44,693 nt of DNA from Streptomyces sp. McG3 (GCF_018619185.1 NZ_JAAXYC010000030.1:1-44693); one strand, 5' to 3'. Numbered from the stretch's first letter, positions 1 through 7,837 are shown. Translations and numbers: made by a program. Notes: generated by a model from the sequence alone, not told the origin.

Positions 1-65
1 ACCGGAAACCAGACAGTGACGCACGCCGCACCGCCCGCCCTCAGCTCGAACCCCGGGGCGGCTTT

Positions 66-232
66 GTTCACGAGTCGTGGTTCTGGCTCAACTTCTGTGG
101 TGCCGGCTCGGCGATCAGTTCACTGGGACTCAGAACCATGGAAACCAGCAGGTCGGTCCATCCGTCCGACGCAGGCATAGGCGCGTACGGTGCAGCTCCA
201 CAGAAGTTGAGCCAGAACCGAAACTCGTGAAC
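66..232. mobile_element. MITE-like element with 35-bp inverted repeats
   Basis: The arms at 66-100 and 198-232 are inverted copies of each other with 3 mismatches in 35 positions; the inner part of each reads TTCTGGCTCAACTTCTGTGG. They enclose about 97 bp with no convincing gene. The size (167 bp) and long terminal repeats fit a miniature inverted-repeat element or the two ends of an IS whose transposase was deleted. I see no clear target duplication outside the arms. It could also be a long hairpin with a regulatory role. Confidence 0.6.
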
Positions 233-357
233 ATCCGGTGCCCGTCGCTCACCCCCAGCGCCTCCCGAACGTCTTCCAAAGTGCTGCTCGTTCGGCCCAC
301 GTGCGAGTGGTGGCCAGGCGGTGCGCTGCGGTGGGTCAGAGGTTCAAAAGCGGGCAG

Positions 358-690
358 TCAGGTGCGCAGGGACAGGTAGTAGTCGCCGACCTCGGACAGG
401 TAGCCGGGGTCGGCTGTCTCGCTGTCGGTGGTGAAGCGGGGAGCGGATTTGATTTCCTCCCGGGACGGTGCGACCTCCACCTTCTGCGCCTCGGTGTCGA
501 TGAAGGTGACGGAGCCGGCTGGGATCAGGACGCTCCTGCCGAACTTCCACACGCCGGTGTCGACGACGAGGTGCTGCATTCCGGGCTGGTCCTGATGGCG
601 GTCCACGTGCCCGATGACCCCGTCAGCGGCCTCCACCGTGAAACCCACCATCGACCACTGGGCCCCGTACCCGCTGTCCGGCGCGTACAT
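358..690 (-). CDS. PRC-barrel domain protein
   Basis: A 110-residue soluble protein. Residues about 15-80 read like a PRC-barrel: a beta-rich stretch with VIGHVDRH, then HLVVDTG, then FGRSVLIPAGSV. PRC-barrel proteins are small beta-barrels that sit on ribosome-maturation factors, photosynthetic complexes or, in actinobacteria, appear as stand-alone stress-associated proteins whose partners are mostly unknown. The open frame runs upstream to 822, but family length and the purine-rich GGTGGGAAGAG just upstream favour ATG at 690 (or GTG at 696). Its neighbour on the same strand is a small MerR regulator, followed upstream by a broken anti-sigma ATPase gene, a grouping that suggests a stress locus. 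Specific function unknown. Confidence 0.7.
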   Translation of the reverse strand: MYAPDSGYGAQWSMVGFTVEAADGVIGHVDRHQDQPGMQHLVVDTGVWKFGRSVLIPAGSVTFIDTEAQKVEVAPSREEIKSAPRFTTDSETADPGYLSEVGDYYLSLRT

Positions 691-844
691 CCACACTCTT
701 CCCACCGGTCCCTCCACTCGTCTTCGGCAACCCGCACTGCGGATCTTCCCGTTGCCTACCGCCCTCCTTCCCCGGTGTCCGGCGAACAATCGGGGCCGCC
801 GACCCTCGCAGGACGCATGCACCTTCAGACTGCGGAAGAAGGGT

Positions 845-1159
845 TCACCGGGCGGTGCGGTGGTGTTCGGCGTTGATGCGCTGGGCTTCTTCGAGCTGGT
901 CCTCGAGGATGACGATGCGGCAGGCGGCCTCGATGGGCGTGCCCTGGTCGACGAGCTCGCGGGCGCGGGCGGCGATGCGCAGCTGGTAGCGGGAGTAGCG
1001 GCGGTGGCCGCCTTCGGAGCGCAGGGGGGTGATGAGGCGGGCTTCGCCGATGGCGCGGAGGAACCCTTGTGTGGTGTTGAGCATTTCGGCGGCCCGGCCC
1101 ATGGTGTAGGCGGGGTAGTCGTCGTCGTCGAGACGGCCGAACGAGTCGTTTGCTGTCAC
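845..1159 (-). CDS. small MerR-family transcriptional regulator
   Basis: A 104-residue protein made almost only of a MerR-type winged helix-turn-helix: TMGRAAEMLNTTQGFLRAIG is the HTH and EGGHRRYSRYQL the wing; a short helical tail (IVILEDQLEEAQRINAEHH) probably makes the dimer coiled coil. There is no effector-binding domain, so it belongs to the small MerR proteins like HspR or BldC rather than the metal or drug sensors. Two GTG starts are possible; the one at 1159 has GAGAGG five bases upstream and gives the usual N-terminus, while 1165 would overlap that ribosome site. The perfect 32-bp palindrome at 1187-1218 lies 28 bases upstream and is a candidate operator. Target genes are unknown; the adjacent PRC-barrel gene is the obvious candidate. 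Confidence 0.85.
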   Translation of the reverse strand: MTANDSFGRLDDDDYPAYTMGRAAEMLNTTQGFLRAIGEARLITPLRSEGGHRRYSRYQLRIAARARELVDQGTPIEAACRIVILEDQLEEAQRINAEHHRTAR

Positions 1160-1186
1160 TTGCACCTCTCTGTGGAACGCGCTTGA

Positions 1187-1218
1187 GGGGCCCTGGTGCC
1201 ATATGGCACCAGGGCCCC
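1187..1218. promoter_or_regulatory. perfect 32-bp palindrome upstream of the MerR gene
   Basis: The half-site GGGGCCCTGGTGCCAT (1187-1202) is followed directly by its exact reverse complement (1203-1218). It lies 28 bases upstream of the MerR start. As DNA it could be a dimer or tetramer operator; as RNA it would form a very stable stem in the MerR leader and could act as an attenuator or terminator. No gap between arms makes a loop tight, which favours the operator reading. Confidence 0.55.
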
Positions 1219-1949
1219 GAAGGAACTGTTACACCATCGGCCGGCCGTGATCGGCTGTGCCGGCTCTCTGTTTCCGCATGCCCGCCCCGGGAGAGGTCGG
1301 GGGTTGCGGGGATCGCGGTTGCTTGACCGGAGACCACCTCACTATCGATGTCCTGCGGTACCCGGGCCCACGTCTTGCACCCGGGCGATCCTGATGGCGA
1401 CCAACTCCTCCGTTCTTCCCTCTTGGTCAACTGCTTGCGTACTGCTGGTGACCTGAACAAGCGTCACTCTTCGGCAGCCAGCCCCGTCGCCCGTCCTGCG
1501 TCTGCTCTGGCTTGGAACCCCACTGCCGAACCTCCCGATGCGCGCGCCCGCAGCCGACGCCTTCACCGAGGTACTGCTCCTGCTTCACTTCTGGGTACCA
1601 CCACTGCGTTTACTGCGGTACTTCTCGCGGCGGCCCCTGATCACTGCGGGCCACCCGGTCCGGTCGCCAGCCCCGTCGCCTTCCTGCAACAACCCTGGCT
1701 TCGGAACTCCACCACCGCACCGTCCTGCGCACTGCAACCGCCTGTACTGCTGCCCGGCAGTTCGTCTCTGCCGGGCCCTGGTGATCTCGGCTACGAGAGA
1801 AACCATAACCACGCCCTCGCCGGATGTCTACTGTGGCCGACATAGATTTCCGATGGCCCGGTACAGAGGTAATCGATCGTTGCGGGGTTGAGCTGGGCAG
1901 GACGGGGCACAGGGGACAGCCAGGCAGTGACGAGCAGAGGAGAGCCAGG
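1219..1949. other. 730-bp stretch without a convincing gene, pyrimidine-rich on the + strand
   Basis: No frame here has a family I recognise, a good start and a good ribosome site together. The + strand of 1350-1800 is rich in C and T and carries degenerate recurring words such as TACTGC and CCTGCG; the 15-mer GCCAGCCCCGTCGCC occurs at 1477-1491 and again at 1666-1680, both followed by a near-copy of TCCTGC. Candidate readings are a long untranslated leader of the anti-sigma gene downstream, a structured RNA, or decayed repetitive coding DNA. I cannot choose between them. Confidence 0.4.
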
Positions 1950-2338
1950 GTGAACCTGACGAACACGATGCGCGTCGACGCCGCCATCCGCCCCACGACC
2001 ACCGTCGCCGATGCGCGGGAGAAGGCCCGGAGCTTCCCGGAAGCCGTCCGGGAACCCGCCCTCGCCCCCGGAGCGGCAGACAGCGTGATCCCGGTCGTCT
2101 CCGAACTCGCCACCAACGCCCTGCGCCACTCAGGCGGCACCGCCTGACCGCCCACCCCGACCTCATCGAGGTGGCCGTCGACGACCCCAGCCCACACGCC
2201 CCGCGCATGCGCACCCCCGACCTGACCGGCTCCACCGGCGGCTTCGGCTGGCACATGGTCACCCAACTCGCCCGCACCACCGCAGTCATCCACCGACTCA
2301 CCGGCGGCAAAACCGTCAGCGCCTTCCTCACCCGGTAG
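1950..2338 (+). pseudogene. frameshifted ATP-binding anti-sigma regulatory factor (RsbW/HATPase type)
   Basis: The first frame, starting at GTG 1950 behind AGGAGA, gives VVSELATNALRHSGGT, which is the N-box region of the GHKL/HATPase_c fold found in SpoIIAB/RsbW-like kinases. It then meets a TGA at 2145-2147. The second half (IEVAVDDPSP, then GGFGWHMV and GGKTVSAFLTR to the stop at 2336-2338) continues in another frame from about 2141. The normal protein has a few more residues between GGT and RLTAHP, so a small deletion around 2140 shifted the frame. Intact relatives phosphorylate anti-anti-sigma factors or bind stress sigma factors. This copy should be inactive unless the shift is a sequencing error. 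Confidence 0.75.
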
Positions 2339-2439
2339 CGCCTGTCCGACGGGATCGAGGTCGTGTCGGCCGCACTCGCCAAGCGAGCCTTTGCCCCGTC
2401 ACCCAGACCCTATCCAGCACGGCTGGGCCCTACCGGCGT

Positions 2440-2795
2440 TCACATCCTGTTGAGGACGTTGTCAGGGCGGCACACCCCGCAGGCCTGGACACCGTCGTCC
2501 AACTCGGCACGGGACGCTCCGCACTGACCGGCCGCAGCGTCCTGCCCCCGGCGAAACAATCACCCCGGTGAATCTCAGCGACGGGCGCCCCGGTACCGGC
2601 AGAGGAGATGCCCCAGTCAGGAGTGGGCGTGCGGCGCGGCACAGCGGGCCGGGCGGCGGCCGGGGGCTGCGGTGCGCGCTGGGGCGCTGCCGGCCGCTCG
2701 ACAGCGGCGACCTGCTCACGGGCCCGCTTCAGGGACAGGTCCAGCCAGGTTTCCAGTGTCCGGAGACGGGCCAGGTCAGGTGGCAGATCGTCCAT
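2440..2795 (-). pseudogene. DUF6233 family gene, frameshifted near its C-terminus
   Basis: The product begins at ATG 2795 with an N-terminal helix (MDDLPPDLARLRTLETWLDL), an alanine/proline linker, then PDWGISS and IHRGDC, followed by a RPVSAE segment. This order (helical start, PDW, a G-D-C motif, RPV) matches the small Streptomyces DUF6233 proteins of unknown function. After SAE the frame runs into unrelated residues, while the neighbouring frame gives LDDGVQACGVCRPDNV and stops at 2440, which is the expected Cys-rich ending. A one- or two-base change near 2515 therefore separates the two parts. The two Cys of CGVC plus the earlier Cys could bind a metal in intact relatives; that is inference. 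Confidence 0.65.
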
Positions 2796-2824
2796 GACCG
2801 ATCGACCCCTTTCAAGCGGTCGGC

Positions 2825-3079
2825 TCACGCCACCTCCGTACGCCGGTCCCCGCCGGTGAGCCGCCGGAGCTCCATCCGGGCAGCAGGCGTCCACCCGGCC
2901 GAAGCCGACCAGAACGGATGCCACTCGATCCGCACCGACAGCAGCAGGCGGCGGCGCAGTTCGGTGGCACCGCGCGGACGCGGCACGGCGAGCGCACGGT
3001 AGATGTCGTGCCACTCCTGTTGTGCGCGGACAAGGTCTTCGGGGGAAGCGGCCCATCCCTCTATTAGAACTCGTATTCG
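2825..3079 (-). CDS. small hypothetical protein, start uncertain
   Basis: An open frame with good codon bias ends at 2825 and encodes a helical segment with EGWAASPEDLVRAQQEW, then RRRLLLSVRIEWHPFW, and a basic C-terminus. It begins inside the end of the next upstream frame, whose stop codon is at 3064-3066, suggesting coupled genes. No ATG, GTG or TTG lies in frame near that overlap, so either the start codon was lost or a rare start is used; upstream the same frame belongs to the serine-protease remnant. Function unknown. It may already be a pseudogene given the state of its neighbours. Confidence 0.35.
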   Translation of the reverse strand, partial: RIRVLIEGWAASPEDLVRAQQEWHDIYRALAVPRPRGATELRRRLLLSVRIEWHPFWSASAGWTPAARMELRRLTGGDRRTEVA

Positions 3080-3342
3080 ACTTCTGGTGTCGCCCCGGAC
3101 CCACCGGCCCCGGCCGGTGCCAAGGCGACGCCGTCCGGGCGTGCGGCGTGGTCGAGGGCGGTGCACAGCCGGGTCAGCAGACCGTGCAGGATCGCGGCAC
3201 CCGGGTCGTCCGCGATCAGCCGTACGGCCCCGGTGACGGCGTACCCCACGGCCAAGAGGCGCACCTGCTGGTCCGGGGTGAGCCAGTCCGCCTCCGGGAG
3301 CACGCCGGGGACAGCGGCCAGGGGGCACGGACGTTCCGCCAC
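3064..3342 (-). CDS. hypothetical protein, probably 5'-truncated
   Basis: A 92-residue frame with GTG at 3342 has natural-looking composition: LTPDQQVRLLAVGYAVTGAV, then HGLLTRLCTALDHAARPD and an acidic end. It is predicted helical, soluble and without signal peptide. There is no ribosome site before the GTG, and the sequence immediately upstream belongs to a protease remnant in another frame, so the true N-terminus was probably cut off at this junction. The stop overlaps the next small frame. I do not recognise the family. Confidence 0.35.
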   Translation of the reverse strand: MAERPCPLAAVPGVLPEADWLTPDQQVRLLAVGYAVTGAVRLIADDPGAAILHGLLTRLCTALDHAARPDGVALAPAGAGGSGATPEVEYEF

Positions 3343-3860
3343 GCGCGTTGATCAGCTGCGTCTCGTAGTAGGGCCAGCCGCCCTCGACCTTCCCCATCGT
3401 GTCGTAGCCGCCGTCGACCCAGTTGTCGCCCGTCTCCCCCGCAGTGCGCGGCGGTGAGCACGCGCGCCCCGCCGTCGGAGTTGCACTTCACCCCGAACGC
3501 TGAGGTGCAGGCGTTGCCTCCGGCGCCGTTGATCATCAGGCCGCCGCCCCCGTACGGGCTGCTGTCGTCCATGCGGTCCACCGACCAGGGAGACCAGCAC
3601 AGCGGTGCCGGGACTTGAGGCAGCAGGGGGAACGAGTTGCTTGTGAGCGTCAGTTCCCAGTGGTGCCCCGGTACCGTCCACGGCAACGTTCAGGCCGGAT
3701 CCATCGTGCAGCGGCGCTGCCTCGACCGCTTTGCCGAACGCCGTGTCCGGCTGCGCCATGACCTGCTTGACTTCGTGGTTCAGTTCGGAGAGCGAGAACC
3801 TTGCCGGGTGCACGCGGACCGCGCTCTCACCTCGCGCGTTCAAATGGGTGACCAGGGACT
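3330..3860 (-). pseudogene. trypsin-like (S1) serine protease remnant
   Basis: Three frames carry successive pieces. One has SELNHEVKQVMAQPDTAFGKAV, a propeptide-like helix. The next has ACTSAFGVKCNSDGGARVL followed by TAAHCG, the S1-family block that carries the catalytic His and its disulfide. The third has DNWVDGGYDTMGKVEGGW and stops resembling a protease at about 3335. The blocks with the catalytic Asp and Ser are absent, so at least two frameshifts and a 3' deletion killed the gene. Its upstream part was interrupted by the insertion sequence at 3861-4751; flanking DNA beyond the element (from 4752) can be joined in frame. Streptomyces S1 proteases of this type are secreted. Confidence 0.65.
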
Positions 3861-4751
3861 GAGCCTTTTCCAACCTCAGGTCGAGGCGTGGTGAAGGACG
3901 AGGACGGCCTTCACCATGTCGGTGATCCGGTTGGTGCTGCAGCGGAGCTTCCGCCGTAGGCGCCAGCCTTTCAGGACGGCCGTGGCCTGCTCGCCGACGC
4001 ACCGGATTTTGGCGTGGCTGCTGTTGTGTCGTCGCTTCCATCGCTTGAGCCGGCGGCTACGGGAGGGGACGCGGATCTGTCGGCCGGCGCCTTGGTACGC
4101 CTTGTCCGCCCAGCATTTCAGTCCCGCGGCGGCGAGCGCGTCGACGATCTCGTGCGTCCGTGCGGCCGTCAGGTCGTGGGTGGAGCCGGGCAGGGCCGGG
4201 GATGCCCAGAGCAGGCGACCGAACGGATCGGTGAGGACCTGCACGTTCATGCCGTGCCGTTTGTGATTCCCGGAGTAGTAGGGGGTGCCGGCGGCAATCC
4301 GGTCGATCGGCAGCAGGGTGCCGTCCAGAATCACGAATGCCTTCGTCCGGGCGGTCTGCATCGCCTCGGCCAGGGCCGGCGCGAGAGCAGCCACGACTTC
4401 GATGGCCTCGCGAATGTACCCGGTAGACAGTCGCGATGCCGATTCCGAAGCCGGCGGCAAGCTGGGCGTAGGTGTCTCCGCACCGCAGGTGGGCCAGGGC
4501 GAGCAGGGCTTGACGGCTGGCGGCCAGTCGCCGCCACCGCGTACCGATCTCCCGTTGCCGAACTGCGAGCTGCTCAGTCAGGTACCGCAGGGTGCTGCTG
4601 GACAGATCGATCGAGGACGGGTAGACAAGCACGAGAAGCTCCTGGCGAACACGGGTGATCTTGGTCGAGACCCGTCTACCAGGAGCTTCGTCGTTACGTA
4701 CAGCCCGTTGACCCCCAACAGCTCGGCATCGCGGTCGGGTTGAAAAAGGCT
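3861..4751 (-). mobile_element. IS5-family insertion sequence, ISL2-like, with 3-bp target duplication
   Basis: The ends are inverted repeats: GAGCCTTTTCCAACC at 3861-3875 and its near-complement at 4737-4751. The trinucleotide ACT flanks both sides (3858-3860 and 4752-4754). A 3-bp duplication of the form ANT is characteristic of the ISL2 group of the IS5 family, which agrees with the transposase type inside. The element is 891 bp and sits in a serine-protease remnant. Confidence 0.75.
3893..4632 (-). pseudogene. IS5-family transposase (DDE_Tnp_4 type), dead by a +1 insertion
   Basis: The N-terminal half starts at 4632 and has QALLALAHLRCGDTYAQLAA with GIGIATVYR, the helix-turn-helix of this family. 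The C-terminal half lies in another frame: FVILDGTLLPIDRI with the first catalytic Asp, then NVQVLTDPFGRLLW, LPGSTHDLTAARTH with the second Asp, and KIRCVGEQATAVLKGWRL with the Glu. Between them the sequence reads ACCGGGTACATT where the uninterrupted gene would need ACCGGTACATT, so one extra G near 4423 breaks the reading frame. A programmed shift is possible in IS elements, but here the position right in the helix-turn-helix and the absence of a slippery A or T run argue against it. Confidence 0.75.
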
Positions 4752-4810
4752 CACTGGCTTCCGTCTAACTGACCGTTTCACAATGAAGCGTCGTAGTCAG
4801 ACGTTGGCTG

Positions 4811-5164
4811 CTACCGTGCGCGTCGCTCGTCGTGGAGCGGGGACCGTGTATGCAGCTGGTGGGCTGTGTGTTCCAGGTCTATGGCGCGCTGCAGGCGCCA
4901 CAACGCGACCGCGGGAAGCAGCAGGCTGCCGAGCCGGGCGGCCGCCCGCAGATCCTCGACGGCACCTCCCAGGAAGGTCCTGGGAACGCTCCCGGGGTCG
5001 CCTGGCCGGGCGGCGACGTGGGCGGCAGCGGCTTCGACGAAGTCGGCGAGTTCGGTGATGCCGGGGTCTTCGGGTACCTGGCGGATCACCGGCGGGCGAC
5101 GGCCGTGCGGGAGGAAATCCGTTTGGTCGGCGAGGGCTGGGACGCGGCACGTACGGAGAGCCAC
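4811..5164 (-). CDS. hypothetical protein, possibly a fragment
   Basis: A 117-residue frame begins with GTG at 5164. It encodes ITELADFVEAAAAHVAARPG, LGGAVEDLRAAARLGSLLLP and AVALWRLQRAIDLEHTAHQL, giving a mostly helical soluble protein with a charged tail. Composition looks like real coding DNA, but there is no clear ribosome site and an in-frame stop lies a few codons upstream. It abuts, tail to tail in origin, a coding-like scrap on the other strand (5186-5368). I do not recognise the family. Confidence 0.35.
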   Translation of the reverse strand: MALRTCRVPALADQTDFLPHGRRPPVIRQVPEDPGITELADFVEAAAAHVAARPGDPGSVPRTFLGGAVEDLRAAARLGSLLLPAVALWRLQRAIDLEHTAHQLHTRSPLHDERRAR

Positions 5165-5185
5165 GCGACCCGGTCCGCTGTGACG

Positions 5186-5368
5186 GCTCCACTCCTACGA
5201 GTGCGCCTCCTGCTGCCCGAGCCGGCCGAGACGAAGCAGTGTGCGGCGCAGGCGGTGTACGACATGCGGGCCTCGACAAACCCGGCCGCGCTCCAGGAGT
5301 CGCGGGAGAGGGCGCTCCAGGCCGCTGACGGTCTGGTGGCCGCAGCCGGGGTCGTGCTCGCCGCGTAG
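5186..5368 (+). pseudogene. 3' fragment of an unidentified helical protein
   Basis: About 60 codons ending at the stop at 5366-5368 read LLLPEPAETKQCAAQAVYDM, then ALQESRERALQAADGLVAAA: a long amphipathic helix pattern typical of a real C-terminus. Upstream of about 5186 the same frame turns into antisense of the minus-strand hypothetical, so the 5' part is missing. It resembles the C-terminal helices of small Streptomyces membrane-proximal hypothetical proteins; no function can be given. Confidence 0.35.
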
Positions 5369-5686
5369 CCGCCTGCCGGGCCCGGCGGCCCGAAGCCGCC
5401 ACGCCTCCACCGCACACCCACAGAAGCGACCCCCTCCCGCCCACCGAACGGCATCAGCCTTCGCCGGAAAACGACACCCGGATATGGCCACAGTCCAGGT
5501 CAGCACTGGTGAAAACCCATGACGCCCACCAGTGCACAACACACGACCCCCATCAGCCAGGTACCGCGCTCAGTCATAGTGGCTGGTGATCGTCTGTGTG
5601 GGCCCGCTGAGGGCCGATCTCCGCCCCGGGCGACCGCTGGGGCCCGGGGCGGAGATCGCTTCTCAGTTCACGCAACCGGTGCGGTC
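5369..5686. other. intergenic, no gene seen apart from a terminator
   Basis: The stretch has no frame with family resemblance or a good start. Its only clear structure is the strong hairpin at 5615-5658 that ends the DUF6355 transcript. Confidence 0.5.
5615..5658 (-). terminator. strong hairpin terminator after the DUF6355 gene
   Basis: A perfect 16-bp stem (CGATCTCCGCCCCGGG at 5615-5630 with its complement at 5643-5658) encloses a 12-base loop and begins 28 bases after the stop codon at 5687. There is no T run, as is common in Streptomyces. It could stop transcription from either side. Confidence 0.75.
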
Positions 5687-6001
5687 TCAGCAGTCGCCGA
5701 CCCGGGAGGCTCCACGAACCGCAGTCACTCCACCGAGGTAGGTGTCGGAGCCGGCCCCCACGCAGATCTTCTCGTCGGGCCAGAAGATTTTGTCGATGTT
5801 GATCTTTTCGCTCGTCGTGATGCAGTTGCGCCAGTATCGGTCTTGGGTGTCCAGGACCTGGTGGGTGTGATTTCCGCAGGGGTCGTGCGCCTGTGGGGCG
5901 GAGAGCGTCGACGTAGCGCTGGTCGGGGAGGTCACGCTCAGAGCCAGGACCACCGCCGCAGCGCCGACTCCCAGATACCGTGAGATGCGTGAAGGCTTCA
6001 T
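5687..6001 (-). CDS. small secreted protein, DUF6355-like
   Basis: A 104-residue precursor. ATG at 6001 follows GGAAGGA by eight bases. Residues 1-30 form a signal peptide: Lys/Arg start, a hydrophobic AAAVVLALSV core and a TSAT-type cleavage region. The mature part has four Cys in the order CG near the start, YWRNC, ICVGAG and a final GDC, most likely making two disulfides. The pattern (CG, YxxxC, KINIDKIFWPD, CVGAG, Cys at the end) is like DUF6355, a family of small secreted proteins found near natural-product genes in Streptomyces and without a known activity. A strong terminator follows, so it is a monocistronic unit, divergent from the AlbA_2 gene. Confidence 0.65.
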   Translation of the reverse strand: MKPSRISRYLGVGAAAVVLALSVTSPTSATSTLSAPQAHDPCGNHTHQVLDTQDRYWRNCITTSEKINIDKIFWPDEKICVGAGSDTYLGGVTAVRGASRVGDC

Positions 6002-6529
6002 TCGTCTGTCCTTCCAATTCGTGCAGGCCGGAACATCACAGGCCACAACGTCAACGCGAGCACTGCACAGAGCCGCTGCCTTACCAGCACCAGCACTACC
6101 CATGATCCGACACGCAAATCCACCCGATAGGGTCCAACCAGGTTGAAACTTCGCTTGTATACGGATTGCGGCTGCTGGCCAGGCCCGCTCCCCCACACTC
6201 GCGCACCCACACCACAACGAAGCGACGTCGACCCGCTGGTTGAACCCCCGCCACCAACTGCGGGACCACCGAGCCGCACGGTGCACGAACACCCCTGCGA
6301 CGGGGCGACAGCGCGCATCAGGAAGCCCCGAAACGGGCCTCGTGTCGGACAACGAGCGGACGGGCTGCCAGGTACGCGACGGGCGTACCGACCGCGACCA
6401 GCCGTCGCGTACCGCCGCGCTGTTGAGACTGTCGCCGAGCCTCCCCGGACGACCGGTCAAAAGGGCGTCTGCGGTGGCCCCGAGCAGTCCTAGAGTGGGC
6501 CTTCCACCGACGCTCAACGAGGATCGATC
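6002..6529. other. 528-bp divergent intergenic region
   Basis: It separates the divergent DUF6355 and AlbA_2 genes and should hold both promoters. A possible -10 element TAGAGT lies at 6492-6497, ahead of the AlbA_2 ribosome site GAGGAT at about 6519. I see no operator palindrome and no convincing small gene. Confidence 0.35.
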
Positions 6530-7834
6530 ATGGGGATAGCGGACACTTCCGTCGCTGCGCAGAGCCGGGCCCGCATCTGGACGAAACTGCATCAGCACCT
6601 GGGGTCCGCTCCTGGTCCGCTCACCTACGGCATGGTCAGCCGGGCCGCAGCGGACCACCTGGAAGAGTCCGACGACCTCGACTGGAAGAGAGACCTTCCC
6701 CAGCCCCCCATGCACGGTCAGTGGAACGAGTTCGCCAAGGACATCAGCGCGATGGCCAACACCCGTGGCGGACTGCTCATCTACGGCGTCGCTGACAACC
6801 ACGAGATCATCGGTATCGACTGGGGGAAGGCTGACCTCCGTCAGTACGCGCAGTGGGTCCGCAACCACGTCCACCCCTACCTGCCGGACCTCGTCATGTA
6901 CCCCCTGACCGACGGTGCGACGACGCTTCTGGTCGTGGATGTCCCTGCCAGCGAAATGGCGCCGCACCTCGTCCACGGCAGGTCGGACAAGGACAAGGAG
7001 CAACAGGCGTTCACGGTGCCGTACCGCGACCGGGACCACACCGCCTGGATGGCGGAGCACCAGATCGAACGCGCCTACCGCGACCGCTTCACCCGCACTG
7101 ACAGAGCTGAAGAAGCACTGCGTCGGCACTCCGACTTCCTCACCAGGACCATCACCGCGCACGCCGCCAAACCCTCCGCCTGGCTCGTCGCCGTCGCATG
7201 TCCCACCCGGCCCTACCCTCACGGTGCGCCCCCGCTGAGCCGGGACGAAGCCGGCTGCCTTCTTCGCGTCGTGGAGGAGCGGAGAAGCAACCAGCCGACG
7301 CGGCCGAATCGCGGACCTATTTCGGGCATGGGCGTCACCCTCATCATCCCCAGCCCGGGCCTGAGACGCTGGGTCGCCAGCACCATGGAGAGCGAGTACG
7401 ACCGGAACACCATGATCGAGCTGCACCACGACGGCACCGTGACCCTGGCCACCGACCTGTCATGGCGGCCCTACGCCGTAGAGCAGCGCAGCCTCGCCGA
7501 GGAAGGCATCGGTGAAGGCCTGCCTGTCCCGCAGCGCTTGGTCACGGCGACCTGCGCCGACTTCGTGGCCATCGTCCAGGAGATGCAACGGAAACTGCGC
7601 CTGGACAGCACCCAGCAGATCACCGCAACGATCTACGCGTCAGACGGCCCGGAGGCCCTCGAACCCCGCACCGCGGACTTCGACGGCGGCTGCGAGAGCA
7701 CACCCCCCTACACCCGACGCCCACACCACATCCAGCCAGTACACACACTGCTCCCACCCATCGCAGACAACGAGGAAGCAGCACGCGTCTCCGAGGAACT
7801 CAGTACCGATCTGATGAGCCAGTTCGGCCTCTGA
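6530..7834 (+). CDS. AlbA_2 / Schlafen-like putative DNA-binding protein
   Basis: A 434-residue soluble protein. Residues about 45-150 match the AlbA_2 domain (also called Schlafen AAA_4-like): DLDWKRDLP near the start, EFAKDISAMANTRGGLLIYG as the signature core, DNHEIIGIDW, and VVDVPASEMAPHLVHG. In the family this domain binds nucleic acid and, in Schlafens, carries nuclease activity; bacterial members occur in regulators and in anti-phage systems. The remaining 270 residues have no domain I recognise. GAGGATCGATC before ATG 6530 fixes the start. It stands alone: a divergent small secreted protein lies upstream and gene remnants lie downstream, as expected of an accessory gene. A defence role is only a guess. 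Confidence 0.75.
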   Translation: MGIADTSVAAQSRARIWTKLHQHLGSAPGPLTYGMVSRAAADHLEESDDLDWKRDLPQPPMHGQWNEFAKDISAMANTRGGLLIYGVADNHEIIGIDWGKADLRQYAQWVRNHVHPYLPDLVMYPLTDGATTLLVVDVPASEMAPHLVHGRSDKDKEQQAFTVPYRDRDHTAWMAEHQIERAYRDRFTRTDRAEEALRRHSDFLTRTITAHAAKPSAWLVAVACPTRPYPHGAPPLSRDEAGCLLRVVEERRSNQPTRPNRGPISGMGVTLIIPSPGLRRWVASTMESEYDRNTMIELHHDGTVTLATDLSWRPYAVEQRSLAEEGIGEGLPVPQRLVTATCADFVAIVQEMQRKLRLDSTQQITATIYASDGPEALEPRTADFDGGCESTPPYTRRPHHIQPVHTLLPPIADNEEAARVSEELSTDLMSQFGL

Positions 7835-7837
7835 GAA

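Noticed and set aside
1348..1845. A 165-codon open frame in the pyrimidine-rich block
   Set aside because: No ribosome site, no family resemblance, and unnatural Pro/Leu/Ser composition; kept as unexplained non-coding DNA instead.
4400..4440. Programmed ribosomal frameshift in the IS5 transposase
   Set aside because: No slippery A or T run or downstream hairpin was seen, and the extra G falls in the helix-turn-helix; a plain mutation is simpler.
6002..7429. Upstream extension of the DUF6355 frame to 580 codons
   Set aside because: It crosses the AlbA_2 gene antisense; the signal peptide and ribosome site fix the start at 6001.
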